Positions 1 through 8,583 of a stretch of 64,000 nt of DNA are shown here, one piece after another. The notes beneath the pieces were generated by a model. The model was not told where the DNA came from, ran no database searches, and saw only the letters and a list, made by a program, of their open reading frames with translations. The position numbers and the translations under genes were made by a program. Position 1 is the stretch's first letter. Every line of letters begins with the position of its first letter. The stretch comes from Lichenihabitans sp033947565 (GTDB taxonomy: Bacteria; Pseudomonadota; Alphaproteobacteria; Rhizobiales; Beijerinckiaceae), in contig NZ_JARPVX010000008.1 of the NCBI RefSeq assembly GCF_033947565.1, positions 43,351 to 107,350 of the forward strand. The letters run 5' to 3'.

Positions 1-1684
1 CCCGGAACGAGGTTCGGGCTTCCACAAAGGCCTGCTGCACGGCGGCCGAAGGCTCGGCCAGCGACCGGTTGAGCCCGAAGCTGACGACATCGGATTCGAG
101 ATCTACCGTGGTAAGCACCGCCTGCAGTCGGTCGTTGATATCCTCGGGCCCGGTGGCGCCAGCCGCCTCGTAATCCACCCAGTCGCCGGCGAAATCGAGG
201 CTCGTGGTGCCGGATTTGATGATCTTGTGGCGGACCACGTCGCCGCTCGGCCGCAACACACGGTGCCGCAAGCCGTAGAGCAGCGCATCCGTGATGGTGG
301 ATTGCGGGAAGAACGGCTCGGCGCCCACAACGGAAATGCGACGCCCCGTGATGGCGGACGGCCATTCGCGCAGGTCGCGCCCTGCCAGGGCCACGCGGCC
401 GCTATCGGGCGTCACCAGCCGGGCCAACACTTCGACCAGCGTCTCGCCGCCGCTCGTCGCATTGCCGTCGATGGCCGTGAACTCCCCGAGCTCCAGCGTC
501 ACCGACAGGTTGTCGAGCAGGCGTGAGCTTGCCGTGTCGATGACCGTCACGGCCGACAACGCCACCTCGCCCTCGAGGTGCGGAATTGGCCCGTCGAAGT
601 CGGGCGGCGGCAGCAGGTCGAGCGACGGATCGACCGAGAACTGCTCGATCACCTGGGTATATTTCACCTCGACGTCGAGCCGCTGCTGGTCCCAGTCGAT
701 GAGGTCCTTCACGGGGGACGGCAGATCCTTATAGGCCGAGATCACGGCCACCAGCTGGCCGATGTTCAGGTGCCCCGCGATCGCCAGCAGGCCACCCACC
801 ATATAGAACAGGAAGGGTGTGATCTGGGCCAGCAGGTTGTTCAGGAACTTGACGAAGAACTTCCACTGGTAAAGCGCGAAGCGGATGCCGAAGATCGTGG
901 TCAACCGGGCCGCGACATCGGCCCGGTGATAGTTCGAGACGTCGTTGGTGAGGATGTTCGGCATGTCGTCGATGATCTCGCCGATGCGACCGGCGAGGGC
1001 CCGCGACGTGAGCTGGCGTTGCCGGCCCAGAACCAGCTGCTTGCGGCGCATGCGCGGGATCACCACCCCCTGCACGGCCAGAAGCCCCAGCGCGATCAGC
1101 CCCAGCATGACGTTCTGAGTCAGGATGAACACCAGCGCCGTGATGATCTGGCCGCCCAGGAAGAAGGGCTGCACGAAGGCGTCGCCGATGAACCCACCGA
1201 GCGGCTCCACCTCGTCCTTGATCATGGTGGCGATCTCGGCCGGCTTGATGCGGCGATGCTCGGACGGCGGAAAGCGCAGCACCCGGTCGACGAGGTCGTA
1301 GCGCAGCTGCTGCAGCATCCGTTCGCCGAGCCGGCCCTTGTAGGTATTGATGTAGAACTTGAAGAGGCCGTTGACGATGACGAGCAGCAGGAAGGCCGCG
1401 CTCAACACGATCAACGACGACATCCGGTTCAGGTCGAACCCATGCAGCAGTTCGAGGAAACCCTGCTGGTTAATGGCCGGCGGCACCGGCACGCGCACCT
1501 GGAAATAATGCTGAGTGTCGGTTGCGCGCTCGAAGCCCTTCGCCTGGATCGGCCCGTTCACGATATATTTGGGCAGGTCCAACATCAGATAGTTGAACGG
1601 CATCGAGGCCAGGATGACGAACAGGATCCAGGCCTGCTCGCGCCGCGTTTGCTGCCAGATGTAGCGAAACAGGCTCGCTTCCAT
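1..1684 (-). CDS. ABC transporter permease/ATPase fusion with degenerate ATP site (partial)
   Basis: The gene starts at an ATG (1684) and stays open to the left edge, giving 561 visible codons; the C-terminus is missing. Residues 1 to about 370 look like a six-helix exporter-type membrane domain with several long hydrophobic stretches. An ATPase-like domain begins near residue 380. Its Walker A position reads GNATSGGETL (residues 407-416), so the lysine of GxxGxGKST is glycine and the next Ser/Thr is glutamate. The Q-loop glutamine is also replaced (VVGAEPFF). An insertion of about 60 residues follows before the window ends. It lies downstream of three glycosyltransferases on the same strand, so export of a glycan or glycolipid is an inference. 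A second, intact ATPase domain beyond the edge cannot be excluded. Confidence 0.8.
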   Translation of the reverse strand, partial: MEASLFRYIWQQTRREQAWILFVILASMPFNYLMLDLPKYIVNGPIQAKGFERATDTQHYFQVRVPVPPAINQQGFLELLHGFDLNRMSSLIVLSAAFLLLVIVNGLFKFYINTYKGRLGERMLQQLRYDLVDRVLRFPPSEHRRIKPAEIATMIKDEVEPLGGFIGDAFVQPFFLGGQIITALVFILTQNVMLGLIALGLLAVQGVVIPRMRRKQLVLGRQRQLTSRALAGRIGEIIDDMPNILTNDVSNYHRADVAARLTTIFGIRFALYQWKFFVKFLNNLLAQITPFLFYMVGGLLAIAGHLNIGQLVAVISAYKDLPSPVKDLIDWDQQRLDVEVKYTQVIEQFSVDPSLDLLPPPDFDGPIPHLEGEVALSAVTVIDTASSRLLDNLSVTLELGEFTAIDGNATSGGETLVEVLARLVTPDSGRVALAGRDLREWPSAITGRRISVVGAEPFFPQSTITDALLYGLRHRVLRPSGDVVRHKIIKSGTTSLDFAGDWVDYEAAGATGPEDINDRLQAVLTTVDLESDVVSFGLNRSLAEPSAAVQQAFVEARTSFR

Positions 1685-1772
1685 GGTGCGTCCGTTCTTG
1701 GGCGCACCAAAGCGCCGCATGAGGAACCATATAGGCAGCCGAGCGCGATGGGAACGGCCGCCGCCGTCGCGA

Positions 1773-2915
1773 TCAGCCCTGCGGCCGGACCATGCGGCGC
1801 AGCAGGCTTGCCGTGGCTGGGGCGCCCGCGAGGTCGGCGTTCAATGCCGGAGTCGCAGCCTCGAGCGCCGCATCGATGGCGGTCGCGAGCGTCTCCGCGC
1901 CGAGGTCCCGCTCCGGCACCATGATGGCTCGGCCGTGCCGCGCCATCATGGTCGCCCGGACGGTTTGTTCGGTTTCGCCATCTTCCGCGTAAGGCACCAG
2001 CACGGCGCGACAGCCCGCCACCAGGATGTCGGCCACCGTGTTGTAGCCGGCCTGCGAGATCGAGAGGCGGGCCGTTGCCAGCATCGCCGCCAAGTCCGGC
2101 ACCATGCGGGCCACTGTCACACCAGGGCCAGCCAGTTCGGTGGTGTCGGAAGACGCGTTCGGTCCCGCCAGCACCAGCCAGCGCGCGTCTGCGGCGGCAC
2201 TGCGGGCACGGGCCTCGATCGCGGTGCGCAGCACCGACGCCCCGACAGCCCCCCCGCCCACAGAGACAACAACGTCGTAGCGGTCAGCCATGGGCACCGG
2301 AGTAGGCCGCGGCGGCGCCACGAGGCCCGTATAGGCGATCTTGTCCGCAAAGGCGTCGGCGCCGGGAAAGCTGTCGCCGAGCCGCGCCAAGGCCGGATCA
2401 CCATGCACCAGCACGGAATCAACGAAGCGCGCGATCGTGGCCACCGTTTCGGACACCCGCTCGGGCCGGTGGTTCTCCTGCAGGATGTCCCGCACCGAGG
2501 CCGCGACACGCGGCGGCACGGCCCAGGCCCGCACGGCTTCGAGCAGGGGGATGAGCTCGAAGCGCATCTGCCGTCGGCCGAACGGAAAGGCCTCGATCAG
2601 CAAGGCGTCCGGCCGATGCCGCACCACATGGGCCAGCAATGCATCCCGCCGCGCCGCCTGGTCGGCGGCCTCGAAGGGGCGCCCATCGGGATGCACGAGG
2701 CGGGACAAGCCGCCCGCCGCGGCGCGCACCGGCGGCAGCGCCACGATCCGCGCCCGGCCGGTCGCAAAACCGGCCGGCAAAGCGCCGCCGACCAGCACCT
2801 CGACGTCCCAGCCGTCCACCACCAGGGCATCCGCGATGCGGAAGGTCCGCGCCAGATGGCCGATGCCAAGCAGATGCTGCACATAAAGGCTCGCCCGCAG
2901 CGGCCGCTCAGCCAT
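1773..2915 (-). CDS. MurG-like predicted glycosyltransferase (COG4671 type)
   Basis: This 380-residue protein has a two-Rossmann GT-B layout. The N-terminal half has GIGHLAR (17-23), the loop typical of GT28/MurG-like and COG4671 proteins. The C-terminal half has VSVGGGAVG (218-226), SQAGYNTVAD (287-296) and ETEQ (314-317), the nucleotide-sugar binding side. The ATG at 2915 overlaps the end of the upstream glycosyltransferase by 8 bases, which indicates translational coupling; a GTG at 2924 is a weaker alternative start. It is the third of three glycosyltransferases read toward the ABC exporter. Donor and acceptor are unknown, and no membrane segment is evident, so a cytoplasmic or peripheral enzyme is likely. 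Confidence 0.82.
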   Translation of the reverse strand: MAERPLRASLYVQHLLGIGHLARTFRIADALVVDGWDVEVLVGGALPAGFATGRARIVALPPVRAAAGGLSRLVHPDGRPFEAADQAARRDALLAHVVRHRPDALLIEAFPFGRRQMRFELIPLLEAVRAWAVPPRVAASVRDILQENHRPERVSETVATIARFVDSVLVHGDPALARLGDSFPGADAFADKIAYTGLVAPPRPTPVPMADRYDVVVSVGGGAVGASVLRTAIEARARSAAADARWLVLAGPNASSDTTELAGPGVTVARMVPDLAAMLATARLSISQAGYNTVADILVAGCRAVLVPYAEDGETEQTVRATMMARHGRAIMVPERDLGAETLATAIDAALEAATPALNADLAGAPATASLLRRMVRPQG

Positions 2916-4146
2916 GCGGATCACCGAGGACCGGCGCGAACAGGTCCATCAATCGCGCCGTTGCAGATCGAGCATCGAATTCGGCCGCGACCCGACGCTG
3001 CCCGGCCTGGCCCAGGCGCTTGCGACGCTGCGGATCGGCGATCAGCGCCGCGAGGGCCACCGCCAAGCTCTCGGGCGCATCGGGCGGCACCAGCAGGCCG
3101 TTGCGATCGTCCTCGATCAGCTCGACCACGCCCGACACGGTCGTCGACACACAGGCGAGACCCTGGCTTTGCGCCTCCACCAGGACGTTCGGCAGGCCAT
3201 CGCGGTCGCCGTCGGCCGCGATCCGGCACGGCAGCACGAAGAGGTCCGCATCCCGATAAGCGTCGAGCACGGCTTCCTGGGCTTGCGGGCCCTGCCAGCG
3301 GAGGCGTGCCGCGAGGCCGAGTGTCTCGGCCTGCCGCTGCAGCGTCGCGAGCTCGGGCCCGCCGCCGATGTGGGTCCAGGTCCAGGCGCGTTCGGGCGGC
3401 AGGCGGGCCAGGGCCTCGAGCAGAAGGTCGAAGCCTTTCTTCGGGACGGCGCGGCCGACGCTGAGCAGCCGCACGGGCGCTTCGCTATCCGTGCCATCCC
3501 GATCCGGCCGCGGCAGGGCCAGAGGCCTGAAACGGTCGAGCCTCAGGCCATGGTAGCTGAGCCGCACGGGCTTGCCGGGTGGCGCCAAGGCCTGCAGGCG
3601 GGCCTGCCCGGCGGCCGTGCAGGTGACCGTGAAGATCGCGGCCCGCAACTTGTGCCGCAACTCGCGCTCGGCGGTGGTCCAGATGTCCTTGGCATGGGCC
3701 GAGCACGACCAGCGCAGGCCCGTCAGCGCGGCCGCATAGGCGGCGACGCTGGCCGGGGTATGGATGAAATGCGCGTGCAGATGCCGGGCCGGCACTTCCG
3801 CGGCCAGCACCATCGCCTGGCCGAGCCGCCGCACCCGGTTGCGGGTCGGGTCACGGGCGAGATCGCGGCCGAAGCCGCGCAGCACCGCCCCGAGGGTCCG
3901 CGCACCGCGCAGCCGCCAGGCGGCACGCAACACCCGCAGCGGTTCATGGTGGAGGTATTCGGGCAGATAGGTGACGGGCGCCCGGATGGCGGCATGTACG
4001 GGGTGGCGCTTACGATCGGTCGGGTGCCGAAGCGACACGATGTGGATCGGCATCCCGGCCGCTTCGAGGTTGGCGATCTCCTCGGCAATGAAGGTTTCGC
4101 TCAGGCGCGGATAGCCCTTCAGCACAAAGACGATCGGAGCCGTCAT
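2908..4146 (-). CDS. glycosyltransferase family 4
   Basis: This 412-residue protein is of the retaining GT4 type. The N-terminal domain has a HLHAHFIH stretch near 123-130 and SAHAKDIW near 149-156. The C-terminal donor-binding domain starts with LLSVGRAVPKKGFD (about 227-240) and continues with DGLPNVLVEAQSQG (about 316-329) and a VVELI-like segment that contacts the sugar nucleotide in relatives. It resembles exopolysaccharide enzymes of the colanic-acid type. Six bases separate it from the upstream glycosyltransferase and it overlaps the downstream one, so the three are very likely one operon. The product is not identifiable from sequence. Confidence 0.85.
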   Translation of the reverse strand: MTAPIVFVLKGYPRLSETFIAEEIANLEAAGMPIHIVSLRHPTDRKRHPVHAAIRAPVTYLPEYLHHEPLRVLRAAWRLRGARTLGAVLRGFGRDLARDPTRNRVRRLGQAMVLAAEVPARHLHAHFIHTPASVAAYAAALTGLRWSCSAHAKDIWTTAERELRHKLRAAIFTVTCTAAGQARLQALAPPGKPVRLSYHGLRLDRFRPLALPRPDRDGTDSEAPVRLLSVGRAVPKKGFDLLLEALARLPPERAWTWTHIGGGPELATLQRQAETLGLAARLRWQGPQAQEAVLDAYRDADLFVLPCRIAADGDRDGLPNVLVEAQSQGLACVSTTVSGVVELIEDDRNGLLVPPDAPESLAVALAALIADPQRRKRLGQAGQRRVAAEFDARSATARLMDLFAPVLGDPHG

Positions 4147-4152
4147 CGCGGT

Positions 4153-5463
4153 TCAGCGCGCGGCGGCCGGCTGGCCGGCGAGCCGCGCGGCCATCAGATC
4201 CTGCACGAGGTCGCAGATGGCCGGCAGGCCGCCGAGCGGGCGACTGCCGTAGCGGGTTTCGGAGGGTCGCGGTGCCACCGCGAGCCGCTTCAGGGCCGCC
4301 GCCATCTTGGCGGGGTCGGCGGCTTCCTCGGGCAGGATCATTTCGACGAGCCCGAGGGCGGCCGCCCGACGGGCGCGGAGCAGCTGCTCTTCGCGCGGCT
4401 GCGTGCGCGGCACGATCAGAGCGCGACGATCGAACGACAGGATCTCGCAGAAGGTGTTGTAGCCGCCCATGCTCACCACGCCGGCGGCGGCATCCATCAG
4501 GGCTTCCATCCGATTGTCGAAATCGATGATCGTGAAGGCCGCGAGGTTGGTGGCGCGGCGGCGGATCTCCTCGCGGTCTTCCGTCCGCATAAACGGCCCG
4601 AGGACCAGCAGCACCGGCCAGGTGAGGCTTGCGTCCAACGCGTAGGCATCGATCACTTGGCGCACCAGCGCGGCGCCGTCGCCGCCACCGCCGGTGGTCA
4701 GCAACAAGGCATCGGCCGGCAGGATGCCGTGCTGGGGCGTTGGGGCCGGAAGCTCGCGCTTCAGAAAGCCCGTCCAGCGCAGGCGGGCCCGCAGGGCGGC
4801 CGATACGTCGAGCCCCTGCAGGGGATCGTAGAAATCCTCAGGCCCGTAAACCCAGATCTGATGGTACAGCGCCTCCATCTTGCCCAGCACATCGGCGCCG
4901 GACCATTCGGCCGCCAGCAAACGCGGCGAATCCATCACGTCGCGCAGCCCGAGCACGAGGGTCGTGCCGGCGTCCCGCAGCATCTGCAGGGTGGGTTCCA
5001 GCTCGCCCCGCAGCCCCAGGGGCTCTTTGTCGACGATGAAGAGGTCCGGCTGAAACGATTCGGCCGCTCCGAGAATGAGCGAGCGCCGCAGGTCCAGCGT
5101 CCCCTGCAGGTCGGTGTGGTCGGCCAGCGGCGTGTATTCGCCGTTCATCAGCTTGATGATGCTCGGCACCTTGAGGAAGTCGACACGAGTGCGGAACTCG
5201 AAGGCCCCCGCGATCGACGAGCCCGAAACGATCAAAACGTGGACGCCCTTGAACCGCTCGACCAGCGCATGCGCGATGGCACGACAGCGCCGCAGATGGC
5301 CGAGCCCGAACGTATCGTGGCTGTACATCAGGATGCGGGCATGCGGCAGGCGGTCGCCTGGCCTGATCGGGTCGTGCGGGATCACGGAACGGGTCCACCC
5401 GTCGCGTCGCAGGGTCCGGCCTTGGCGGGCATGTGCTGTTCCCGGAAACGCGTCGTCGCACAT
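4153..5463 (-). CDS. MurG-like predicted glycosyltransferase (COG4671), first gene of cassette
   Basis: This is a 436-residue COG4671-type glycosyltransferase. It shows GLGH at 53-56 in an N-terminal Rossmann domain, then TTGGGGDG (256-263) and SMGGYNTFCE (331-340) in the donor-binding domain, followed by REEQ. It is related to the third glycosyltransferase of the cassette, so the two may be ancient paralogs acting at successive steps. The exact start is uncertain: recognisable homology begins near residue 43, and a GTG at 5385 or an internal ATG at residue 46 would also retain it. It appears to be the first gene of the cassette, since the next gene upstream (ending at 5558) has a different theme. 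Confidence 0.82.
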   Translation of the reverse strand: MCDDAFPGTAHARQGRTLRRDGWTRSVIPHDPIRPGDRLPHARILMYSHDTFGLGHLRRCRAIAHALVERFKGVHVLIVSGSSIAGAFEFRTRVDFLKVPSIIKLMNGEYTPLADHTDLQGTLDLRRSLILGAAESFQPDLFIVDKEPLGLRGELEPTLQMLRDAGTTLVLGLRDVMDSPRLLAAEWSGADVLGKMEALYHQIWVYGPEDFYDPLQGLDVSAALRARLRWTGFLKRELPAPTPQHGILPADALLLTTGGGGDGAALVRQVIDAYALDASLTWPVLLVLGPFMRTEDREEIRRRATNLAAFTIIDFDNRMEALMDAAAGVVSMGGYNTFCEILSFDRRALIVPRTQPREEQLLRARRAAALGLVEMILPEEAADPAKMAAALKRLAVAPRPSETRYGSRPLGGLPAICDLVQDLMAARLAGQPAAAR

Positions 5464-5557
5464 CGCGCGTGCGACAACCTGGAAGCCGCGTGTTTAGAAC
5501 GGCCGCAATGTGGCCGCAAGGCGCCGTGCGGACGGCCGCATTCCACCCCGACGCACT

Positions 5558-6604
5558 TCAGGCGGCGCTGTTGAGATTGTACTTCATGACGCGGCCGTGA
5601 CGGCCGGTGCGGTCGCGTTCGAGCGCATAGGTGTCGCCAAGCGGCCCGGTACGCCGCGCCAGCACGGCCTCGAGCGCGGCGTGATCCTCCGCACTCAGCC
5701 GCAGGTCGCCGATCGCCGCATTGGCCGCCACATGGGCGCCGTTGCGGCCGCCCACGATCACGGCCGCGACCCCTGGCCGGTCGAGCACGGCCCGGCTCGC
5801 CACCGTGGCGATGTCGCTGCCGTGCCGGTCGGCAATGGTTCGGCAGGCGCGCAACAGCGCCTGGAACAGGGCCCAGCCCCCGAAATCCTCGATAATCAGC
5901 TTGTACTTGGTCAGCGAGCGGTTCTCGAGCGGCTCGCCGGGTTCGGCCCGCCCCAGCCAGGCATCGCTCAGGAAGCCGCCCGCCACCGTGCCGTAGCACA
6001 ACAGCGCCACGTCGCGGCTTTGGCAAAGCGCCGCGAGGCCATGCTCGGGCCGGGCGTCGAGCAACGAATATTGGGTCTGCATGCTGACGAGCGGCACCCC
6101 CGCCTCGAGGATGGCCCGGGTCTGCGGCGTGTCGAAGTTGGTGGCGCCGACGAGGCTGAGCTTGCCGGCCCGGCGCAAACCATCGAGCGCCAGCATCGCC
6201 TCGACGGCGCCCGGAACGGCCATGTCCCACCAATGGAACTGCACGAGGTCGAGGCGCTCCACCCCGAGCCGGCGCCGCGACTGGTCGACGATGGCTTCGA
6301 GGTCGGCGGGCTTCAGGCGCGGCAGCAGGTCGAGGTCGGGCACGAGCTTGGTATGCACCCGCAGGCGATCGGCAGCCTCCCGGCCGCGCTTGGCCGCGAG
6401 GTGACGCCGGAACTCTCCCAGCAAAACTTCGACGCCCGTGTAGATGTCGGCGCAATCAAAGGTGGTGACACCCGAATCAAAGGCCGCCAGCAGGTCGTCG
6501 AGCGCGGTCGCCCGGTCGATGGCGCCATGGCCGCCCGCGAGCTGCCAGTTGCCGCGGATCACCCGGGAGATGGTCGTGCCGGGGCGCAGGTCGGTGGTGT
6601 CCAT
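5558..6604 (-). CDS. aldo/keto reductase
   Basis: This 348-residue protein has a TIM-barrel aldo/keto reductase sequence. The family tetrad is visible as D50 and Y55 (in FDCADIYTG), K86 (HTK) and H124 (VQFHWWD), so it should be an active NADPH-dependent carbonyl reductase or alcohol dehydrogenase. The substrate is unknown. The ATG at 6604 overlaps the stop of the upstream gene in an ATGA arrangement, which marks coupling with the TIGR04076-like protein. An open frame continues upstream of this ATG, but that stretch is antisense to the liv operon and is not coding. Confidence 0.9.
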   Translation of the reverse strand: MDTTDLRPGTTISRVIRGNWQLAGGHGAIDRATALDDLLAAFDSGVTTFDCADIYTGVEVLLGEFRRHLAAKRGREAADRLRVHTKLVPDLDLLPRLKPADLEAIVDQSRRRLGVERLDLVQFHWWDMAVPGAVEAMLALDGLRRAGKLSLVGATNFDTPQTRAILEAGVPLVSMQTQYSLLDARPEHGLAALCQSRDVALLCYGTVAGGFLSDAWLGRAEPGEPLENRSLTKYKLIIEDFGGWALFQALLRACRTIADRHGSDIATVASRAVLDRPGVAAVIVGGRNGAHVAANAAIGDLRLSAEDHAALEAVLARRTGPLGDTYALERDRTGRHGRVMKYNLNSAA

Positions 6605-6951
6605 CAAGGCTCCTCGGCGGCCGGCAACGGCACGGCGGTGGTGTCGGCATGGCGGAACCGGCGCGTGCCGGTGCGGATGATACGCAGGCGGCTGCCGCAA
6701 TGGGGGTCCGGGCAAGCGACCTCGGCGTCGCTGGTCATCCAATCGGCGCGCAGCGTCGGGCGCTGCTTGGCGGCCAGGAGCGGCAGCACGGCCGCGAGCG
6801 AATAGATCGACATCCCCTGCCCCGGCGGCAGCGTCAGCATCTCGCCCTTCAGCTCGAAATAATCGCCGGGCCTGGCGCCGCAATAGATCGGCGCTCCGTC
6901 GGGCAGGATCACCTCGACCCTGAGGTCGAACAGCTCGAAACCGTCCTCCAT
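6604..6951 (-). CDS. TIGR04076-like small protein
   Basis: This 115-residue protein fits the uncharacterised TIGR04076 family. It starts with a beta-rich segment (FELFDLRVEVILPDG), has a YCGARPGDYFELKG segment, a central PGQGMSIYSLAAVLPLLAA helix and a late CPDPHC motif (about residues 79-84). Such proteins are often encoded beside aldo/keto reductases, and here the two genes share an ATGA overlap, supporting a joint function. No catalytic residues are known for the family. The paired cysteines could bind metal, which is inference only. It is divergent from the liv operon, with 67 bases between the starts. Confidence 0.7.
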   Translation of the reverse strand: MEDGFELFDLRVEVILPDGAPIYCGARPGDYFELKGEMLTLPPGQGMSIYSLAAVLPLLAAKQRPTLRADWMTSDAEVACPDPHCGSRLRIIRTGTRRFRHADTTAVPLPAAEEP

Positions 6952-7018
6952 CCGCCGCGATGTCCTTGCCTGCCGGGGAAGTTCGCATAAGGTCCGCCCA
7001 TCCGAGGAAGGTCAAGAC

Positions 7019-7825
7019 ATGACGTTGTTCGCCGATGCGCCGCGTCCCGCATCGCGCCCCACCCCGATCCTCGCGGTCGAAGCCGTGACCAAGCGCTTCG
7101 GCGGCCATGCCGCCGTCGACCAGCTGTCGCTGAGCGTGCCGCCCGGGCTCATCGCCGGGCTGATCGGCCCGAATGGCGCCGGCAAATCCACCCTGTTCGA
7201 CCTGCTGGCCGGTCGGCAATCGCCGACGCAGGGACGCATCCTCTACGAAGGCCAATCCATCGAGCGACGGCCCGCGCACCGCCGCGCCGCCCTCGGCATC
7301 GGCCGCACCTTTCAGATCCCGCGCCCGTTCGGCGCCCTGTCGGTCCGCGACAACGTCATGCTGGGCCGGCAACATCATCCGGGTGAGCGATTGCTGCCGA
7401 ACTTCCTGCAGCCCGCCCGCGTCGTCGAAGCCGAACGGGCGGCGCGCCGCGACGCGGACGAGTTGCTGGCTTTCGTGTCGCTTGGCCATCTGGCCGGGTC
7501 GCCGGCCCGCGTGCTGTCGGGCGGCCAGCGCAAGCTGCTGGAACTGGCGCGCGTCATGATGGGCCAGCCTCGCTTGCTGCTGCTCGACGAGCCCGCCGCA
7601 GGCGTCAATCCGAGCCTGCTCGAAACCATCATGGAAAAGGTCGCCGCCATCGCGGCGCGTGGCGTCACGGTGTTTCTGATCGAGCACAACATGGATCTGG
7701 TCAGCCGCCTCTGCGGCCATGTCTTCGTCATGGCCGAGGGCCGGCTGCTGTGCGAGGGCGCACCCGCCGTCGTGGTGCGCGACCCGCGCGTCATCGAGGC
7801 CTATCTCGGGACCGGGGCGGCGTGA
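7019..7825 (+). CDS. livG: branched-chain amino-acid type ABC transporter ATPase LivG
   Basis: This 268-residue cytoplasmic ATPase is of the HAAT (LivG) subfamily. It has an intact Walker A GPNGAGKST (50-58), signature LSGGQ (166-170), Walker B LLLLDEP (186-192) and H-loop histidine in IEHN (about 221-224). The ribosome-site context is AGGTCAAGAC before the ATG. It is the first gene of a tightly overlapping operon with livF, livH and livM; its TGA overlaps the livF GTG. The family takes up branched-chain amino acids, but relatives carry urea, amides or aromatic acids, so the substrate is open. Confidence 0.92.
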   Translation: MTLFADAPRPASRPTPILAVEAVTKRFGGHAAVDQLSLSVPPGLIAGLIGPNGAGKSTLFDLLAGRQSPTQGRILYEGQSIERRPAHRRAALGIGRTFQIPRPFGALSVRDNVMLGRQHHPGERLLPNFLQPARVVEAERAARRDADELLAFVSLGHLAGSPARVLSGGQRKLLELARVMMGQPRLLLLDEPAAGVNPSLLETIMEKVAAIAARGVTVFLIEHNMDLVSRLCGHVFVMAEGRLLCEGAPAVVVRDPRVIEAYLGTGAA

Positions 7826-8583
7826 GCGGGACCAGCGACGCGCGTCCGCTGCTGGCCGCCGAGGCCGTGGTGGCGGGCTACGAGCCCGGCCTGCCGATCG
7901 TACACGGTGCCAGCCTTGCGGTCGCGGCCGGCGAAATCCTGGCCGTGCTGGGCCCGAACGGGGCCGGCAAGTCGACCCTGGTGAAGGCGCTTGCGGGCCT
8001 GGTGCCGGTGAGCCGCGGCACCGTGCGGCTCGACGGCCGCGACATCACGGGCCTGCCGGCTCACCTGAGGCCCCGCGCGGGCCTCGCCTTCGTGCCACAG
8101 ACCGAAAACATCTTCGCCAGCCTGAGCGTGGCCGACAACCTGCGCATCGCCTGCGACGTGATGCCGGATCGCCCGCGAGGCCGTGCCCGCACGGCGGAAC
8201 TGCTCGACCTTTTCCCCGACCTCGCCCGCGCCCGCACGCTGCTGGCCGGGCGCCTGTCGGGCGGCCAGCGGCAGATGCTGGCCGTGGCCCGGGCCCTGGT
8301 GGCCAGCCCCCGCGTGCTGATGCTCGACGAGCCCTCGGCCGGCCTGTCGCCCTTGTTCGTCAGCGACGTCTTCGCCCGCCTGCGAACCATCCGGGATACG
8401 GGCGTCGCGATCGTGCTGGTCGAGCAGAACGTGCGCGCCGCTCTGAAGGTCGCCGACCGTGCCCTGGTGCTGGTGGAAGGCCGCAACCGACATGAAGGCC
8501 CGGCCAAGACCCTGGCCGACGATCCCGCGATAGCGGCGCTCTACCTCGGCGGCGCGCCGCACAGCTCGGGAAGCCCCGCATGA
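7822..8583 (+). CDS. livF: branched-chain amino-acid type ABC transporter ATPase LivF
   Basis: This 253-residue ATPase has Walker A GPNGAGKST (44-52), LSGGQ (145-149), Walker B LMLDEP (166-171) and EQN of the H-loop region (201-203). The chosen start is the GTG at 7822, whose GTGA overlaps the livG stop by four bases; an in-frame ATG at 7750 lies inside livG and is not needed. The protein length matches LivF. Its stop overlaps the livH start in an ATGA arrangement. It should dimerise with LivG under the LivH/LivM membrane pair. Confidence 0.92.
   Translation: MSGTSDARPLLAAEAVVAGYEPGLPIVHGASLAVAAGEILAVLGPNGAGKSTLVKALAGLVPVSRGTVRLDGRDITGLPAHLRPRAGLAFVPQTENIFASLSVADNLRIACDVMPDRPRGRARTAELLDLFPDLARARTLLAGRLSGGQRQMLAVARALVASPRVLMLDEPSAGLSPLFVSDVFARLRTIRDTGVAIVLVEQNVRAALKVADRALVLVEGRNRHEGPAKTLADDPAIAALYLGGAPHSSGSPA

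Noticed and set aside
2914..5574. An 886-codon plus-strand frame
   Set aside because: It is antisense to two glycosyltransferase genes with clear motifs; no domain is visible.
6605..7720. Upstream extension of the aldo/keto reductase frame
   Set aside because: The extension runs antisense through the TIGR04076-like and livG regions; the enzyme fold starts at the ATG at 6604.
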